A stretch of DNA of 64,000 bases from Bosea sp. ANAM02 (lineage in GTDB: Bacteria; Pseudomonadota; Alphaproteobacteria; Rhizobiales; Beijerinckiaceae): the NCBI RefSeq assembly GCF_011764485.1, contig NZ_AP022848.1, forward strand, positions 958,001-1,022,000, in the 5' to 3' direction. Shown here one piece after another: positions 16,841 to 25,862 of the stretch. The first letter of the stretch is position 1. Each line of letters opens with the position of its first letter. The translations under genes and the position numbers were made by a program. Below the pieces are notes generated by a model, which saw only the letters and a list, made by a program, of their open reading frames with translations, searched no databases and was not told where the DNA came from.

Positions 16841-17848
16841 ATGCCCGCGATCAATATCTGGGACAACGAGGGCTTCTCCCTCGAAAGCCTGACGGCCGCC
16901 GTCAACCGCGAGCCGTACCGCCCGGGGCAGGTCTCTGCCAGCGGCATCTTCAGCGAGGACGGCGTCACCACGACCGTCGTCTCGATCGAGGAGCGCGATG
17001 GCAAGCTCGCCCTGGTCGAGCCCTCGCCGCGCGGCGGTGCCGGCGAGACCACAGGCGATGAAAGCCGCTCGCGCCTGCCCTTCGAGGTGGACCATTACCA
17101 GCGCGACGACAGCGTGAAGGCCGACGAGGTGCAGAATGTGCGCGCCTTCGGCAGCGAGGACCGGCTGGAGACGGTCGTGGAGCGTGTCGAGAGCAAGGCC
17201 CAGCGCCATGCCGCCGACCTGACCATGACGCTCGAGCATCAGCGCGTCGGCGCGATCAAGGGCATCGTTACGGCGAAGTCCGGCACCGTGCTGCACAACC
17301 TCTATACCCGCTTCGGCATCGCCGAGCCGGCGCCGAAGTCGCTGGATCTCGACGTCGACGCCACCCTGGTCGGATCGCTCTGGCAGGACGTCATCTATGG
17401 CATCGAGGACGACCTCGACGAGCCCTACGACGGCATCCACGTCTTCACCGGCCGTGACTTTCACAAGTCGCTCTGGCAGCACAAGAGCGTGCGCGACACC
17501 TTCGTGTTCCAAGGTGCGCAGGTGCTGCGGCAGGATGTGCCGGACGTCTTCGAGTTCGGCGGCGCGACCTGGGAGCGCTACCGCACCGGCGCCAAGGCGA
17601 CCACCGATCTCGGCTCGCCCTATATCGGCCATGCCGAGGCGCGCGTTGTGGTCAAGGGCGTTCCCGACCTCTTCATCACCCGCTTCGCGCCGGCGGACTA
17701 CGAGGAGACGGTCAACACCGTCGGCCTGCCGTTCTACGCCAAGCAGTGGGCGCGGCAGGACGGAAAGGGGCGACATCTGCAGGTGCAGATGAACGCCATC
17801 TCGCTCTGCACCCGCCCGGGCGTGCTCCGCAAGCTGACGCTGACCTGA
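16841..17848 (+). CDS. Major capsid protein E
   Basis: A 335-residue protein of the lambda gpE family (HK97 fold). Family traits include the N-terminal WDNEGFSLESLTAAVN, the segment FEVDHYQRDDSVKADEVQNV and the C-terminal LPFYAKQWARQDGKGRHLQVQ with MNAISLCTRPGVL. AAGGAGAG precedes the ATG. It is expected to be the most abundant virion protein. Confidence 0.93.
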   Translation: MPAINIWDNEGFSLESLTAAVNREPYRPGQVSASGIFSEDGVTTTVVSIEERDGKLALVEPSPRGGAGETTGDESRSRLPFEVDHYQRDDSVKADEVQNVRAFGSEDRLETVVERVESKAQRHAADLTMTLEHQRVGAIKGIVTAKSGTVLHNLYTRFGIAEPAPKSLDLDVDATLVGSLWQDVIYGIEDDLDEPYDGIHVFTGRDFHKSLWQHKSVRDTFVFQGAQVLRQDVPDVFEFGGATWERYRTGAKATTDLGSPYIGHAEARVVVKGVPDLFITRFAPADYEETVNTVGLPFYAKQWARQDGKGRHLQVQMNAISLCTRPGVLRKLTLT

Positions 17849-17850
17849 TC

Positions 17851-18240
17851 ATGGCGCTCTGGCCCGATCGCCTGGCGCGGGTCCGCGCCAGCGTCGATCG
17901 AGAGCTGGCGGACCTGATCACCGCGCGCCCGCAGCGCGTGTCGCAATATGGTGGAGCGTCGCCCGATCCTGATCGCGCGGCGTTCGACCTTCAGGGTGTG
18001 CTCCTCATCGGTGAGGGCGGCCAGTCCGATCTCGCCGGCGGCAACACCGGCATGTGGCTCGCTCGCATTCCGATCGGCGAAGCCGAACTGCAGATCGACC
18101 CCGACGCTCATCCCGCGGCGCGCAACCTGCGCAAGGGTGACCTGCTGGTCGCCATGCAGCGCGGCGGGCAGGTCTATGAGATCGCCCGCGTCGATCCGCC
18201 CCGGCGCAATCGCATCGTGTTGAGGCTCGCGGTCCAATGA
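17851..18240 (+). CDS. Putative head-tail connector protein (129 aa)
   Basis: Starts three bases after the capsid stop; the ATG at 17851 gives MALWPDRLARVRASVDRELA. A longer in-frame ORF starting at 17746 would lie inside the capsid gene and is rejected. The protein has a helical N terminus and then a beta-rich part (LLIGEGGQSDLAGGNTGMWL, LRKGDLLVAMQRGGQVYEIA), the shape of FII-type head-tail attachment proteins. The role is inferred from position and fold pattern only. It overlaps the next gene by four bases. Confidence 0.6.
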   Translation: MALWPDRLARVRASVDRELADLITARPQRVSQYGGASPDPDRAAFDLQGVLLIGEGGQSDLAGGNTGMWLARIPIGEAELQIDPDAHPAARNLRKGDLLVAMQRGGQVYEIARVDPPRRNRIVLRLAVQ

Positions 18241-19007
18241 GCTTGTCCGAGATTGCCATCCGTCTCGTCACGGTGAAGGCGCTGTCCGGCCGGACACTGG
18301 CCGGTGGCGCTGTCAGCGATAGCGAGGTCTCCGCCATCGACGTCGCGGCGGCCGAGCACAAGCGCCCTTTCATCGCCGTCTATACTGATGACGGCGAGAG
18401 CCAGGGCGTCGGTCGCGATATCCTGACCGGGAACGGGTCCTTCTCGCTGGCGATCGAGATCGGCGTGACCAGCAAGATGCGTTATCGCCTCGACAGCGGC
18501 GAGGATGAGCTGGTCGACGCGCTTGTTCCGACCGATGCGCTGATGGAGATGACGCTCAACCTGATCGCGCGGCAGATCGCCATCGCGCTCGCCGATCCGA
18601 CCAATGAATGGTCCGACCTCTGGCGCCGGTTCGTGACAAAGGTCGGGCGCGTCCGGAAGCGTCGTGGAGCGTCTGCCGACAAGCTGCTTCGCTTCGCTGG
18701 CAGGCAGATGGAGATCGAGGTGCATCCGCTCGCCGATCCGCCGTTCGGAAAGGCGCCGGCAGGGGTTTGGGCGGACCTGCTGGCAAAGATCGAGCAGGAT
18801 GCCGATCCCGACTTCAGGAAGCTCGCGGTGCCGATCCGGCGAGCCATTGTCGGCGACCCTCCGGAGCCGTCCTGGCGCATCGACCAGTCGCAGATGGCCC
18901 TGTCGGGCGATGAGGCGACTGCGATGCTGATCACGCCGGCCGAAGGTCTGGGTGACGATGATGTTGCGCTCGCCGGCGTCGTGCTCGCTGAAGGGGGAGG
19001 CGGCTGA
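18237..19007 (+). CDS. Putative tail completion/terminator protein (256 aa)
   Basis: Follows the putative connector with an ATGA overlap and runs into the baseplate V gene with another overlap. The first 150 residues (MSLSEIAIRLVTVKALSGRT, FIAVYTDDGESQG, SFSLAIEIGVTSKM) resemble tail-terminator proteins that cap the tail tube under the head, but I could not name a family. The C terminus is acidic (GLGDDDVALAGVVLAEGGGG). Function is inferred from place in the gene order. Confidence 0.55.
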   Translation: MSLSEIAIRLVTVKALSGRTLAGGAVSDSEVSAIDVAAAEHKRPFIAVYTDDGESQGVGRDILTGNGSFSLAIEIGVTSKMRYRLDSGEDELVDALVPTDALMEMTLNLIARQIAIALADPTNEWSDLWRRFVTKVGRVRKRRGASADKLLRFAGRQMEIEVHPLADPPFGKAPAGVWADLLAKIEQDADPDFRKLAVPIRRAIVGDPPEPSWRIDQSQMALSGDEATAMLITPAEGLGDDDVALAGVVLAEGGGG

Positions 19008-19477
19008 TGAGCAACATTCCGGACGATCTGCCTGGGCAGATCCGCTGGATTGCCGATCAGCTCGCTGATCAGAAGCGCCGCGACCGCAATCGCAAGCGGA
19101 CCGGCACCGTCGCCGAAATTGACAACGCCAAGGGCCTGGCCCGCGTCGAGATCTCGGAGCGGGACGGCAGGAAGTACCTCAGCCCCTGGATCCCTTGGGG
19201 CGAGATCGCGGCCGGCGAGACGAAGACGCATATCGCTCCTTCCGTCGGGCAGCAGGTCAAGGTCGTTTCGGAGACGGGGGACCTGACCGATGCGGAGATC
19301 GACATGTCCGTACCCTCCAATGCCAATCCGCGGCCGCATGACGGTCCGGAGATGGTCATCACGCGTGGCCAGGTCCGGCTGTTCATCGCGGGGGACAAGG
19401 TGACGCTCGACGCTCCGACGATCGTCTACAAGGCGCAGTCGATCACTTACGAGGCCGATAGCGGCGAGCTCGCATGA
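19007..19477 (+). CDS. Baseplate assembly protein V (spike)
   Basis: A 156-residue P2 gpV-type protein: an N-terminal helix, an OB-fold (TGTVAEIDNAKGLARVEISE, SPWIPWGEIAAGETKTH, PSVGQQVKVVSETGDL) and a C-terminal beta-helix tip (GQVRLFIAGDKVTLDAPTI). gpV trimers form the membrane-piercing spike of contractile tails. It is followed, with overlap, by a PAAR protein that would cap the spike. Confidence 0.87.
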   Translation: MSNIPDDLPGQIRWIADQLADQKRRDRNRKRTGTVAEIDNAKGLARVEISERDGRKYLSPWIPWGEIAAGETKTHIAPSVGQQVKVVSETGDLTDAEIDMSVPSNANPRPHDGPEMVITRGQVRLFIAGDKVTLDAPTIVYKAQSITYEADSGELA

Positions 19478-19734
19478 GCCCGCCGATCATCAGGCTCGGC
19501 GATACGTCGAGCCACGGTGGCGCCGTCGTTTCGGCAGCGTCGCGATGGAAATGCGTCGGCATCCGGATCGCGCGGCGCGGTGATGCCTTCGTCTGCCCGA
19601 TCCATGGCCCCCAGTCGATCGCGACGGGCTCGGGCAAGCACGTCTGCGAGGGGGCGCCGATCGCACGCGAGGGCGACACAACCACCTGCGGCGCCTCGCT
19701 CGTCGCCAGCCAATCGAAGTGGACTTGCGCCTGA
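19474..19734 (+). CDS. PAAR-domain spike-tip protein
   Basis: An 86-residue PAAR protein: PPIIRLGDTSSHGGAVVSAA at the start, Cys and His residues for the zinc site (CVGI, CPIHG, HVCEG, TTCG) and the repeated I-x-R-E/R-G-D motif. PAAR proteins form the metal-stabilised point on gpV or VgrG spikes. Its gene overlaps V upstream and W downstream. Confidence 0.9.
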   Translation: MSPPIIRLGDTSSHGGAVVSAASRWKCVGIRIARRGDAFVCPIHGPQSIATGSGKHVCEGAPIAREGDTTTCGASLVASQSKWTCA

Positions 19735-20114
19735 TGCCTGACGGGAACGGTCTTGAGCGCCGCACGATGAAGCCGCTCTCGGGCTGGGCGCATGTTCAGC
19801 AGTCGATCGGCGTCATCCTGTCGACGCCGCTGGGGTCGCGCGTCATGCGGCGGGATTTCGGCTCACCGCTGTTCGATCTGATCGATGCGAAGATGACCCC
19901 GCGGCGCGTCCTGGCGCTCTATGCCGCCGTGGCCATCTCGATCGTACGTTGGGAGCCGAGGTTCCGGCTGACCCGCTGCGCGATCGTCGAGGCGGGGCCT
20001 GACGGCAGAGTCGGGCTCGCGCTCCATGGAACCTATTACCCACGCGGGCATCTCGGCGATTATTCGATCGCCGAGGATGCCTCGACGCGGGTTGTCATCC
20101 CGAGGTCGACATGA
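19734..20114 (+). CDS. Baseplate wedge protein W (gp25-like)
   Basis: Matches P2 gpW/T4 gp25 lysozyme-like wedge proteins, including VQQSIGVILSTPLGSRVMRR, DFGSPLFDLID and the RWEPRFRLTR segment. ATG at 19734 overlaps the PAAR stop (TGATG) and is preferred to an upstream start at 19719. The gene overlaps J downstream. It would link the baseplate wedge to the sheath. Confidence 0.9.
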   Translation: MPDGNGLERRTMKPLSGWAHVQQSIGVILSTPLGSRVMRRDFGSPLFDLIDAKMTPRRVLALYAAVAISIVRWEPRFRLTRCAIVEAGPDGRVGLALHGTYYPRGHLGDYSIAEDASTRVVIPRST

Positions 20115-21181
20115 CGCGCTTCACCCCGGTCGATCTGTCGCTCTATCCGATCTCGGATGTCGTCGAGGCTCTCGATTTCGAGAGCTACCTCGCCCGCGAC
20201 CGTGCGACGTTCACCGAACGCTGGGAGCTGCGCCGGCTGGCCGATCCCTCCCTCCCGCCGGTCGATACGCTGCTGCTCGAATCGGATCCGTCTTCCGTCG
20301 TCCTGGAGGTCGGCTCCTATCGTGAAACCCTGCTGCGCGGACGGATCAACGACCGCATTCGGGCGCTCACGCTCGCCGGCGCACTTGGCCGCGCGCTCGA
20401 TCATATCGGCGTGACCTATTACAGGACGCCGCGCCGCGAGATCGTGCCGGCGGTTGGCGCGACGCCGGCCGTGATGGAGGATGACGAGACCTACCGTCAG
20501 CGTCTGGCCTTGGCGCCTGAGTCATGGTCTACGGCCGGGCCGGTCGGCGCCTATCTGTTCTGGGCGCTCTCCGCTTCCGGAGACGTGCTCGACGTTGCGG
20601 CCTACTCCGAGGACGAGGGCGTTTGCCTGGCGCCCCGCATTCGTGTCGTCATACTGCCGCGGGACGGGTTGTCGGGGCCGGAGAAGACCGCGCTGGTCGC
20701 GACTGTTAAGGAAGCCTTGAGCCGCGTCCGGTTGCGGCCGCTCGGCGACCTGGTCACGGTCGAGCTCGCGACGGACTTGCCTTTCAACGTCGTCGCCAAC
20801 CTGAAGATCCGCCAGGGCGCCTCGGCTGATATCGTCAAGGCCCAGGCCGAGAGGCGGATCCGTCAATATTGCTCCGGTCGGCTTCGCTGGATCGGTGACG
20901 ATATCGAGGGGCCAGTCTGGCTGATCGGGCGCCGGTTGCGGCAAGGCACCATTGCGGCTGCGGCGCTCGGTACGGATGCCAATGTCGTCGAGGTCTCGCT
21001 CACCGCCCCGGTGGGCGACGTCAATCCGCCCCCTGCCGGCTATACAGAAGCAGCGCTCGCCGACGTCGGCGCGCCAGGCTTCGTGCCCCTGGCGGATGCT
21101 GTTACGGCCCATCTGTTCAAGGCGCCGAGGCTCGGCACCGTCACTGTCACCCATGAGGTCGTGGCGGAGAGCTGGTCATGA
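20111..21181 (+). CDS. Baseplate J-like protein
   Basis: A 356-residue P2 gpJ homologue. The mid-region DHIGVTYYRTPRREIVPA and DDETYRQRLALAPESWSTAG are the family core, and the C-terminal part carries the repeated alpha-beta arm. gpJ forms the outer wedge of the contractile baseplate and holds the tail fibres. The gene overlaps both neighbours by four bases. Confidence 0.92.
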   Translation: MTRFTPVDLSLYPISDVVEALDFESYLARDRATFTERWELRRLADPSLPPVDTLLLESDPSSVVLEVGSYRETLLRGRINDRIRALTLAGALGRALDHIGVTYYRTPRREIVPAVGATPAVMEDDETYRQRLALAPESWSTAGPVGAYLFWALSASGDVLDVAAYSEDEGVCLAPRIRVVILPRDGLSGPEKTALVATVKEALSRVRLRPLGDLVTVELATDLPFNVVANLKIRQGASADIVKAQAERRIRQYCSGRLRWIGDDIEGPVWLIGRRLRQGTIAAAALGTDANVVEVSLTAPVGDVNPPPAGYTEAALADVGAPGFVPLADAVTAHLFKAPRLGTVTVTHEVVAESWS

Positions 21182-21792
21182 TTGATCTGCTCCCGAGCAA
21201 TGCGGATGTATTCGAGCGCGAGATCGCAGCACTCTCGGCCGAACTCGACGCGATCGACCCCGCCGTCATCGAGACACTATGGGACGCCTGGCGCTGCCCG
21301 GCCGCGTTGCTGCCCTGGCTCGCCTGGGCAGTCAGCGTCGATGCTTGGGATGATGGCTGGGCCGAGCCGGTGAAACGCCAGGCGATCGCCGATAGCCCCG
21401 ACTATCACCGGATCAAGGGCACGGTGCATGCGGTGACCTCGGCATTGTCGCTCGCCGATAGGCCCTTCGAACTCACCGAGTGGGGCGACCAGCTGCCGCT
21501 CGGCCGCCGCGGCACGTCGCGCGTCTTCGTTGAGACCACGATCGACGATGTGCCGCGGATCCTGAAGGCCGTTCGCCCGCTGGTGATGTCCGCCAAACCG
21601 AAATCGCGACCGATCGTGTTCGGCGCTGGCGAGCTCGCGATCGGCAGCGTCGTCATGGGAGCGGGGCTGCTGACCGAGGAGCTCGTGACCGTCGAGCCCT
21701 ACGCCCTCAGCGGCGAGACCTTCGAATTCACGCCGGTGCTCGCCGCCGGCCTGTTCCTGGAAGAACTGATCACCGTCGAGGCCCTGCCATGA
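21178..21792 (+). CDS. Tail protein I
   Basis: A 204-residue P2 gpI-type wedge protein; the family signature is the stretch LLPWLAWAVSVDAWDDGW (residues 41-58) followed by KRQAIADSPDYHRIKGT. The C terminus has two short repeats ending in EELVTVE and EELITVE. It overlaps J and the fibre gene, keeping the P2 order J-I-H. Confidence 0.88.
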   Translation: MIDLLPSNADVFEREIAALSAELDAIDPAVIETLWDAWRCPAALLPWLAWAVSVDAWDDGWAEPVKRQAIADSPDYHRIKGTVHAVTSALSLADRPFELTEWGDQLPLGRRGTSRVFVETTIDDVPRILKAVRPLVMSAKPKSRPIVFGAGELAIGSVVMGAGLLTEELVTVEPYALSGETFEFTPVLAAGLFLEELITVEALP

Positions 21793-23606
21793 CCACCGGA
21801 CTGCTCACCACCACCGCCGGCCGGGCCGCCATCATCGCCGATCTCGGCGGCGGTGCCGATCTCGTCCTCACCCAGGTCGCCTGGGGTGACGCCAACGGCG
21901 TGCCCTACAATCCGAACGAAGCGCAGGTCGCGCTGGTTCGCGAGAAGTACCGGGCGGCGATTGCCAGCGTCGCAGTGGTGGATGGCGCCATCGTCGTCGA
22001 CGCGACGATTCCTGCCGATACCAATGACGGCACGGGCCGCCCGTCGCATGGCTTCAACGTCGCCGAGGTCGGCCTGTTCAGCGCCGCCGGAACGCTGATC
22101 GGCCTTGCCCGTTGCGGCAACGGTTATAAGCCGCCGCCATCCTCCGGCCAGGCCTCGGCCGTGACCTATCGGCTGAAGCTCGCCGTCGCCAATCCGAGCG
22201 CGATCACCGTGGTGATCGACCCGCAGGCGCAGGTGAACATCGGCCGCCAGGTGCGACCGTTCTGGGTGACGGTCGATGGAGTGCTGAACGATCCGCCGGC
22301 GGCGCCGGCGACTGGCGCCACCTATGTCATCAACGGGGCGCCGACCGGCGCCTGGGTCGGGCAGGCTTACAAGCTCGCCCAGTGGGTCGGGGTCTGGGTC
22401 GTTACCGCCGTGCCGACCGGGCATCAGGTCTGCGACAACTCCGTTGCCGAGGACAGCGCCAATCGCTACCTGAAGCGGACCGCGGCTGGCTGGGCCAGCG
22501 CGATCGCGACCGAAACCGCGGTCGGCCCGGCAAAGATAGCCAGCGAGGCCGAGGTCACCACCGGCGATCTCAGCCGGACTGTCTCGGCCTATTCGCTGGC
22601 GCGCCGGCTGCGCGGTGCAGCCAGTACCGCCTCGATCCCAGCCGGCGGCTGGGATGAGGCCGGCGAGACCTGGGGTATCCATCCCTGCCTTCTTCTCGGA
22701 ACCGAAGCCGGCGGCCCTGGGGGTGCGTACTACTTCCACTGCTGGACGATCCGTTACAACGCGGTGGGCACCCTGACCCAGGTTGCCATCCCGTACTCCG
22801 AGGCGGCTACCAGCACCTATGGGTGGCTGATGCGCATTCGTACCGGGGGCGCCTGGGGAGCGTGGCGGCCCCTGATCCGCGACGGTTCGGAAACGCAGAC
22901 GGGCGTGCTCGCGCTAGCCTCCGCCGCCGAGGCCGTGGCAGGTCTTAACACGACGAAGGCGATCACGGCGGCTGGCCTGCAGAAGGCCCGCTTGAAGAAG
23001 ACGCGCGTCGTGATTTCCACCCCTGGTGCGTTCTCCTGGACGGTGCCGGCGGGCATCACCACCGTGCAGCTGATCGGCTGGGGCGACGGGGGTGGTGGTG
23101 GCTTCGGCAACAATCCGTCAGGCCCGGCCGGCGGCGGCGGCGGCGCCCAGTTTGAGTGGACTGTCGATGTTGTGCCCGGAAACACCATCACCGGAACCAT
23201 CGGCGGCGGCGGTGCTGCCGGTTTCGCAGGCAACAATGGCGCATCCGGCGCTGGCACCACGGTCACGGCGAATGGTCAGACGCGCACGGCCGGCGGCGGC
23301 GCTGGTGGCGTCAACGCTGGCGGCGGCGCCGTTACCAACTCGGCCTTGGGAGGAGCGGTCTCCGGCGGTGCCGTCGATGTCTCGCGCAACGGTTCGCCTT
23401 CCGCCGGCGGTCTACAAGGTTACTCCGGTTCCGGCACACTCTTTTACGCCGGCAAGGGCGGCGTTGCGCCCAACGGCGGCGTCGGCGGCAATGCCGGCAC
23501 CGGCGCAGGCAACGGCGGCGTCATCCCTGGTGGCGGCGGCGGCGGCGGAGCCAGCGGCAATGTGGCGGGCGCGGGCGCCCGCGGCGAACTCTGGATCCTG
23601 TACTGA
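21789..23606 (+). CDS. Tail fibre (collar) protein with polyglycine C-terminal adhesin
   Basis: The first 150 residues match the phage tail-collar fibre N-terminal domain that attaches to the baseplate (GLLTTTAGRAAIIADLGGGA, QVAWGDANGVPYNPNE, GFNVAEVGLFSAAGTLIGLA). Residues 270-360 hold a pyocin-knob-like segment (TYGWLMRIRTGGAWGAWRPL). The last 180 residues are extremely rich in Gly, Ala, Ser and Asn (GGGGGFGNNPSGPAGGGGG and many similar runs), the composition of polyglycine-sandwich receptor-binding tips. The C-terminal end (ARGELWILY) is a usual closing strand of such fibres. Determines host range by recognising a surface structure that the sequence cannot identify. Confidence 0.85.
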   Translation: MTTGLLTTTAGRAAIIADLGGGADLVLTQVAWGDANGVPYNPNEAQVALVREKYRAAIASVAVVDGAIVVDATIPADTNDGTGRPSHGFNVAEVGLFSAAGTLIGLARCGNGYKPPPSSGQASAVTYRLKLAVANPSAITVVIDPQAQVNIGRQVRPFWVTVDGVLNDPPAAPATGATYVINGAPTGAWVGQAYKLAQWVGVWVVTAVPTGHQVCDNSVAEDSANRYLKRTAAGWASAIATETAVGPAKIASEAEVTTGDLSRTVSAYSLARRLRGAASTASIPAGGWDEAGETWGIHPCLLLGTEAGGPGGAYYFHCWTIRYNAVGTLTQVAIPYSEAATSTYGWLMRIRTGGAWGAWRPLIRDGSETQTGVLALASAAEAVAGLNTTKAITAAGLQKARLKKTRVVISTPGAFSWTVPAGITTVQLIGWGDGGGGGFGNNPSGPAGGGGGAQFEWTVDVVPGNTITGTIGGGGAAGFAGNNGASGAGTTVTANGQTRTAGGGAGGVNAGGGAVTNSALGGAVSGGAVDVSRNGSPSAGGLQGYSGSGTLFYAGKGGVAPNGGVGGNAGTGAGNGGVIPGGGGGGGASGNVAGAGARGELWILY

Positions 23607-23615
23607 GGAGCGGTC

Positions 23616-24218
23616 ATGCGTGTCTGCGAAATCACCGGCGGCATCGTCACGAAGATCGTCGATCTCCCCGACAGCTACACGATCGATCTCGACCGAGCGT
23701 CGGCGCGTGGCATAGCGATCTGCGTCGTGAGCGGCGACGAAGAGGTCGAGGAGCTCGAATACGAGGGCGTCTACGAGGCGCCGGTTGGGGCGCTCCTCGC
23801 CGTGTCGTCCGAGGCGGAGCCGGGCTGGAGCTGGACGGAGGCCGGCGGCTTTATCGCGCCGGCGCCGATCGCGCCGACGCAGGCCGAGCTGATCCAGCAT
23901 GCGCGCGACTTGCGCTGGCAAATGGAAACAGCCGGCATTCTGTTCAACGGCGTTGCGGTCGCGACCGACGATCGCAGCAAGCTCATGTTGTCGGGCGCGC
24001 GCCAGAAAGCCGCAACCGATCCAGACTTCGAAACGACCTGGTTCGGACCAGATCCCGAGGACACCGGCACGGTTCTGACCGCCGCGCTCATTATCGCGAT
24101 CTCGGACGCCGTGCTCGCCCATGTCGATGCCTGCTTCGCGACCTACGGTCAGGTGGTCAGCGCAATCGGCTCCGGTGCGGTCACGACCCGTGACCAGATC
24201 GACGAGGCCTTCGCCTAG
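23616..24218 (+). CDS. DUF4376-type tail fibre accessory protein
   Basis: A 200-residue protein directly after the fibre gene, with GAGG before the ATG. The C-terminal 110 residues (AELIQHARDLRWQMETAGIL then NGVAVATDDRSKLMLSGA) match the DUF4376 pattern common in tail-fibre assembly or tip proteins. It may be a chaperone for, or an extension of, the preceding fibre. The last gene before a terminator. Confidence 0.75.
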   Translation: MRVCEITGGIVTKIVDLPDSYTIDLDRASARGIAICVVSGDEEVEELEYEGVYEAPVGALLAVSSEAEPGWSWTEAGGFIAPAPIAPTQAELIQHARDLRWQMETAGILFNGVAVATDDRSKLMLSGARQKAATDPDFETTWFGPDPEDTGTVLTAALIIAISDAVLAHVDACFATYGQVVSAIGSGAVTTRDQIDEAFA

Positions 24219-24272
24219 GCAGCCTCTTTCAGGCCTCCTCGACCTTTAGCTTCCTTTCGTCCCGACAAGCCG

Positions 24273-24307
24273 AACCCCGCCCCGTCCTTTGTGGCGGGGT
24301 TTTTCTT
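24273..24307 (+). terminator. Rho-independent terminator between fibre and sheath genes
   Basis: A 9-bp perfect stem (24273-24281 with 24293-24301, AACCCCGCC/GGCGGGGTT) and 11-base loop followed by TTTCTTT. It lies 15 bases before the sheath ATG, so sheath expression needs read-through or a promoter within the upstream 100 bp, which I could not find. Confidence 0.8.
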
Positions 24308-24321
24308 TGGAGAACACCCGA

Positions 24322-25791
24322 ATGGCTGATCTGTCCTATTTCCACGGCGTCAAGCTCGAGGAGAGCCCGGATACGCCGAGCGTCCTGCGGCTCAAGAACA
24401 ACGGCGTCACCTTTCTGAACGGTCACGCTGACGCGGCCGATCCTGCGGCATTTCCGCTCAATACGCCGACGCTGGTGACGTCGCTCAGCCAGGGTGTGGG
24501 GCTAGGCAAAGAGGGATCGCTCCTGCGCGACCTGCGCACGATCCTCGAGGAGGGCGGCTCCTATGTCGTCGTCAACCGTGTCGAATATTCCGACACGCCG
24601 GCGACGTTGATGGCGAACCTGATCGGCGATCCGGTCGAGCGGACCGGCCTCTATGCCTTCCACCGGGTCAAGGGTCTCATCGGCTACCAGCCGCGCGTCA
24701 TCGTGACTGATGGCGAAACCGGCACATGGATCGCCGATGGCGTCGTTTCGGTGTCCGTCACGGGCGGCGGCTCGAACCTGACCGAGGCGCCTGTCGTGAC
24801 CGCGTCGGGTGGCGGGGCGGCTGCCGGCAAGATCCTGCCGGTCCTCGAGGCCGTGATGGGGACCGGTGCGCAGGCGGGCACGGTCGTCAGCGTGCGCGTG
24901 GTGTCGGCCGGCAAGGGCATGACGGTTGCTCCGGCCATCGCTTTCACCGGCGGCGGCGCCGAAGTGGACAAGGTGCTTCCGACCGCTATCGCCAATCTCG
25001 GCGATGTCGGGAATGCTTATGTCTCGGCGCTGCGCTCGATCTGCCACGCCGACGGTGCCCGGGCGCGGGCCTATATCCATGGGCCGAACACCACGAACTC
25101 CGATGCGGTGCGCTTCCGCAAGACGATCAACTCGGATCGCATCCTCATCATCGATCCGAAGGGGATCAAGAACGTCGACGACGTGCCTGTGATCGTCCCC
25201 TCCGCGCCGGTCTTCGCCGGCGTTCGCTCCCGGGTCGTGGCCTCCGCAGAGGGCGTCTCGGGCTCGGTCTCGAACAAGATGATCCGCACGCTCGATGGCG
25301 TTGCGCGGACGATCAATTACCCGCTCGATTCGAACTACCTGAACGAAAATCAGGTCAACACGATCATCAACGAGCGCGGCGGCTTGCGGACCTGGGGCTC
25401 GCGCCTCGCGGCCGAGAACATTCTCTGGCAGTTCGACAGCGTCCGCGCCACGGCCGACATGATCAACGAGGGGCTGGAGGATCTCTATTTCCTCTACGTG
25501 GACCGCAAGTTCACGCGCGGCAACCTTAAGATGATGATCGAGGATGGCAACGCTGCGCTGCGGGTCTTCACCATCAACGAGGACATCCTCGGCGGCCGCG
25601 TCTGGCTCTCCGATCTGAACGTTCCCTCGCTCAATGCGCAGGGAAAGGTCTTCCTGAACGTCGAGTTCGAGCCGGTCGGTCTGATGGAACAGATCCACAT
25701 CACGACCCATCGCAACATCGTCTACTACCAGCTGCTGCTGGATAGCGTGCGCGGGGCGATCGACAACGGCCCGCTCAGCCTCGCCGCCTGA
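24322..25791 (+). CDS. Contractile tail sheath protein
   Basis: A 489-residue P2 FI-type sheath. Family traits are the opening YFHGVKLEESPDTP, the central NVDDVPVIVPSAPVFAGV and the C-terminal WGSRLAAENILWQFDSVRAT plus LIEDGNAALRVF-like segments that end in the handshake strand. A Gly-rich, beta-type insert of about 75 residues (roughly 137-220, including SVTGGGSNLTEAP and VVSAGKGMTVAPAI) is longer than in P2 and probably decorates the sheath surface. ATG at 24322 with GGAGAAC upstream is chosen over a GTG at 24289 that lies in the terminator. Confidence 0.92.
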   Translation: MADLSYFHGVKLEESPDTPSVLRLKNNGVTFLNGHADAADPAAFPLNTPTLVTSLSQGVGLGKEGSLLRDLRTILEEGGSYVVVNRVEYSDTPATLMANLIGDPVERTGLYAFHRVKGLIGYQPRVIVTDGETGTWIADGVVSVSVTGGGSNLTEAPVVTASGGGAAAGKILPVLEAVMGTGAQAGTVVSVRVVSAGKGMTVAPAIAFTGGGAEVDKVLPTAIANLGDVGNAYVSALRSICHADGARARAYIHGPNTTNSDAVRFRKTINSDRILIIDPKGIKNVDDVPVIVPSAPVFAGVRSRVVASAEGVSGSVSNKMIRTLDGVARTINYPLDSNYLNENQVNTIINERGGLRTWGSRLAAENILWQFDSVRATADMINEGLEDLYFLYVDRKFTRGNLKMMIEDGNAALRVFTINEDILGGRVWLSDLNVPSLNAQGKVFLNVEFEPVGLMEQIHITTHRNIVYYQLLLDSVRGAIDNGPLSLAA

Positions 25792-25817
25792 CCCCTCCCT
25801 TCGCGCTCAGACGCGCC

Positions 25818-25839
25818 CCCGCCGGCCCGCGCCGGCGGG
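25818..25839. other. GC-rich hairpin between sheath and tube genes
   Basis: An 8-bp perfect stem (CCCGCCGG/CCGGCGGG, 25818-25825 with 25832-25839) with a six-base loop and no T-run. It may be a transcript-stabilising or attenuating structure that sets the sheath to tube ratio. Confidence 0.45.
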
Positions 25840-25862
25840 CCTGCATCCATTCGGAGTTCTGA

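Noticed and set aside
23090..23590. Repetitive GGC-rich stretch resembling a repeat array
   Set aside because: It is codon repetition of the glycine-rich fibre tip, not a CRISPR array or a transposon; there are no equal spacers.
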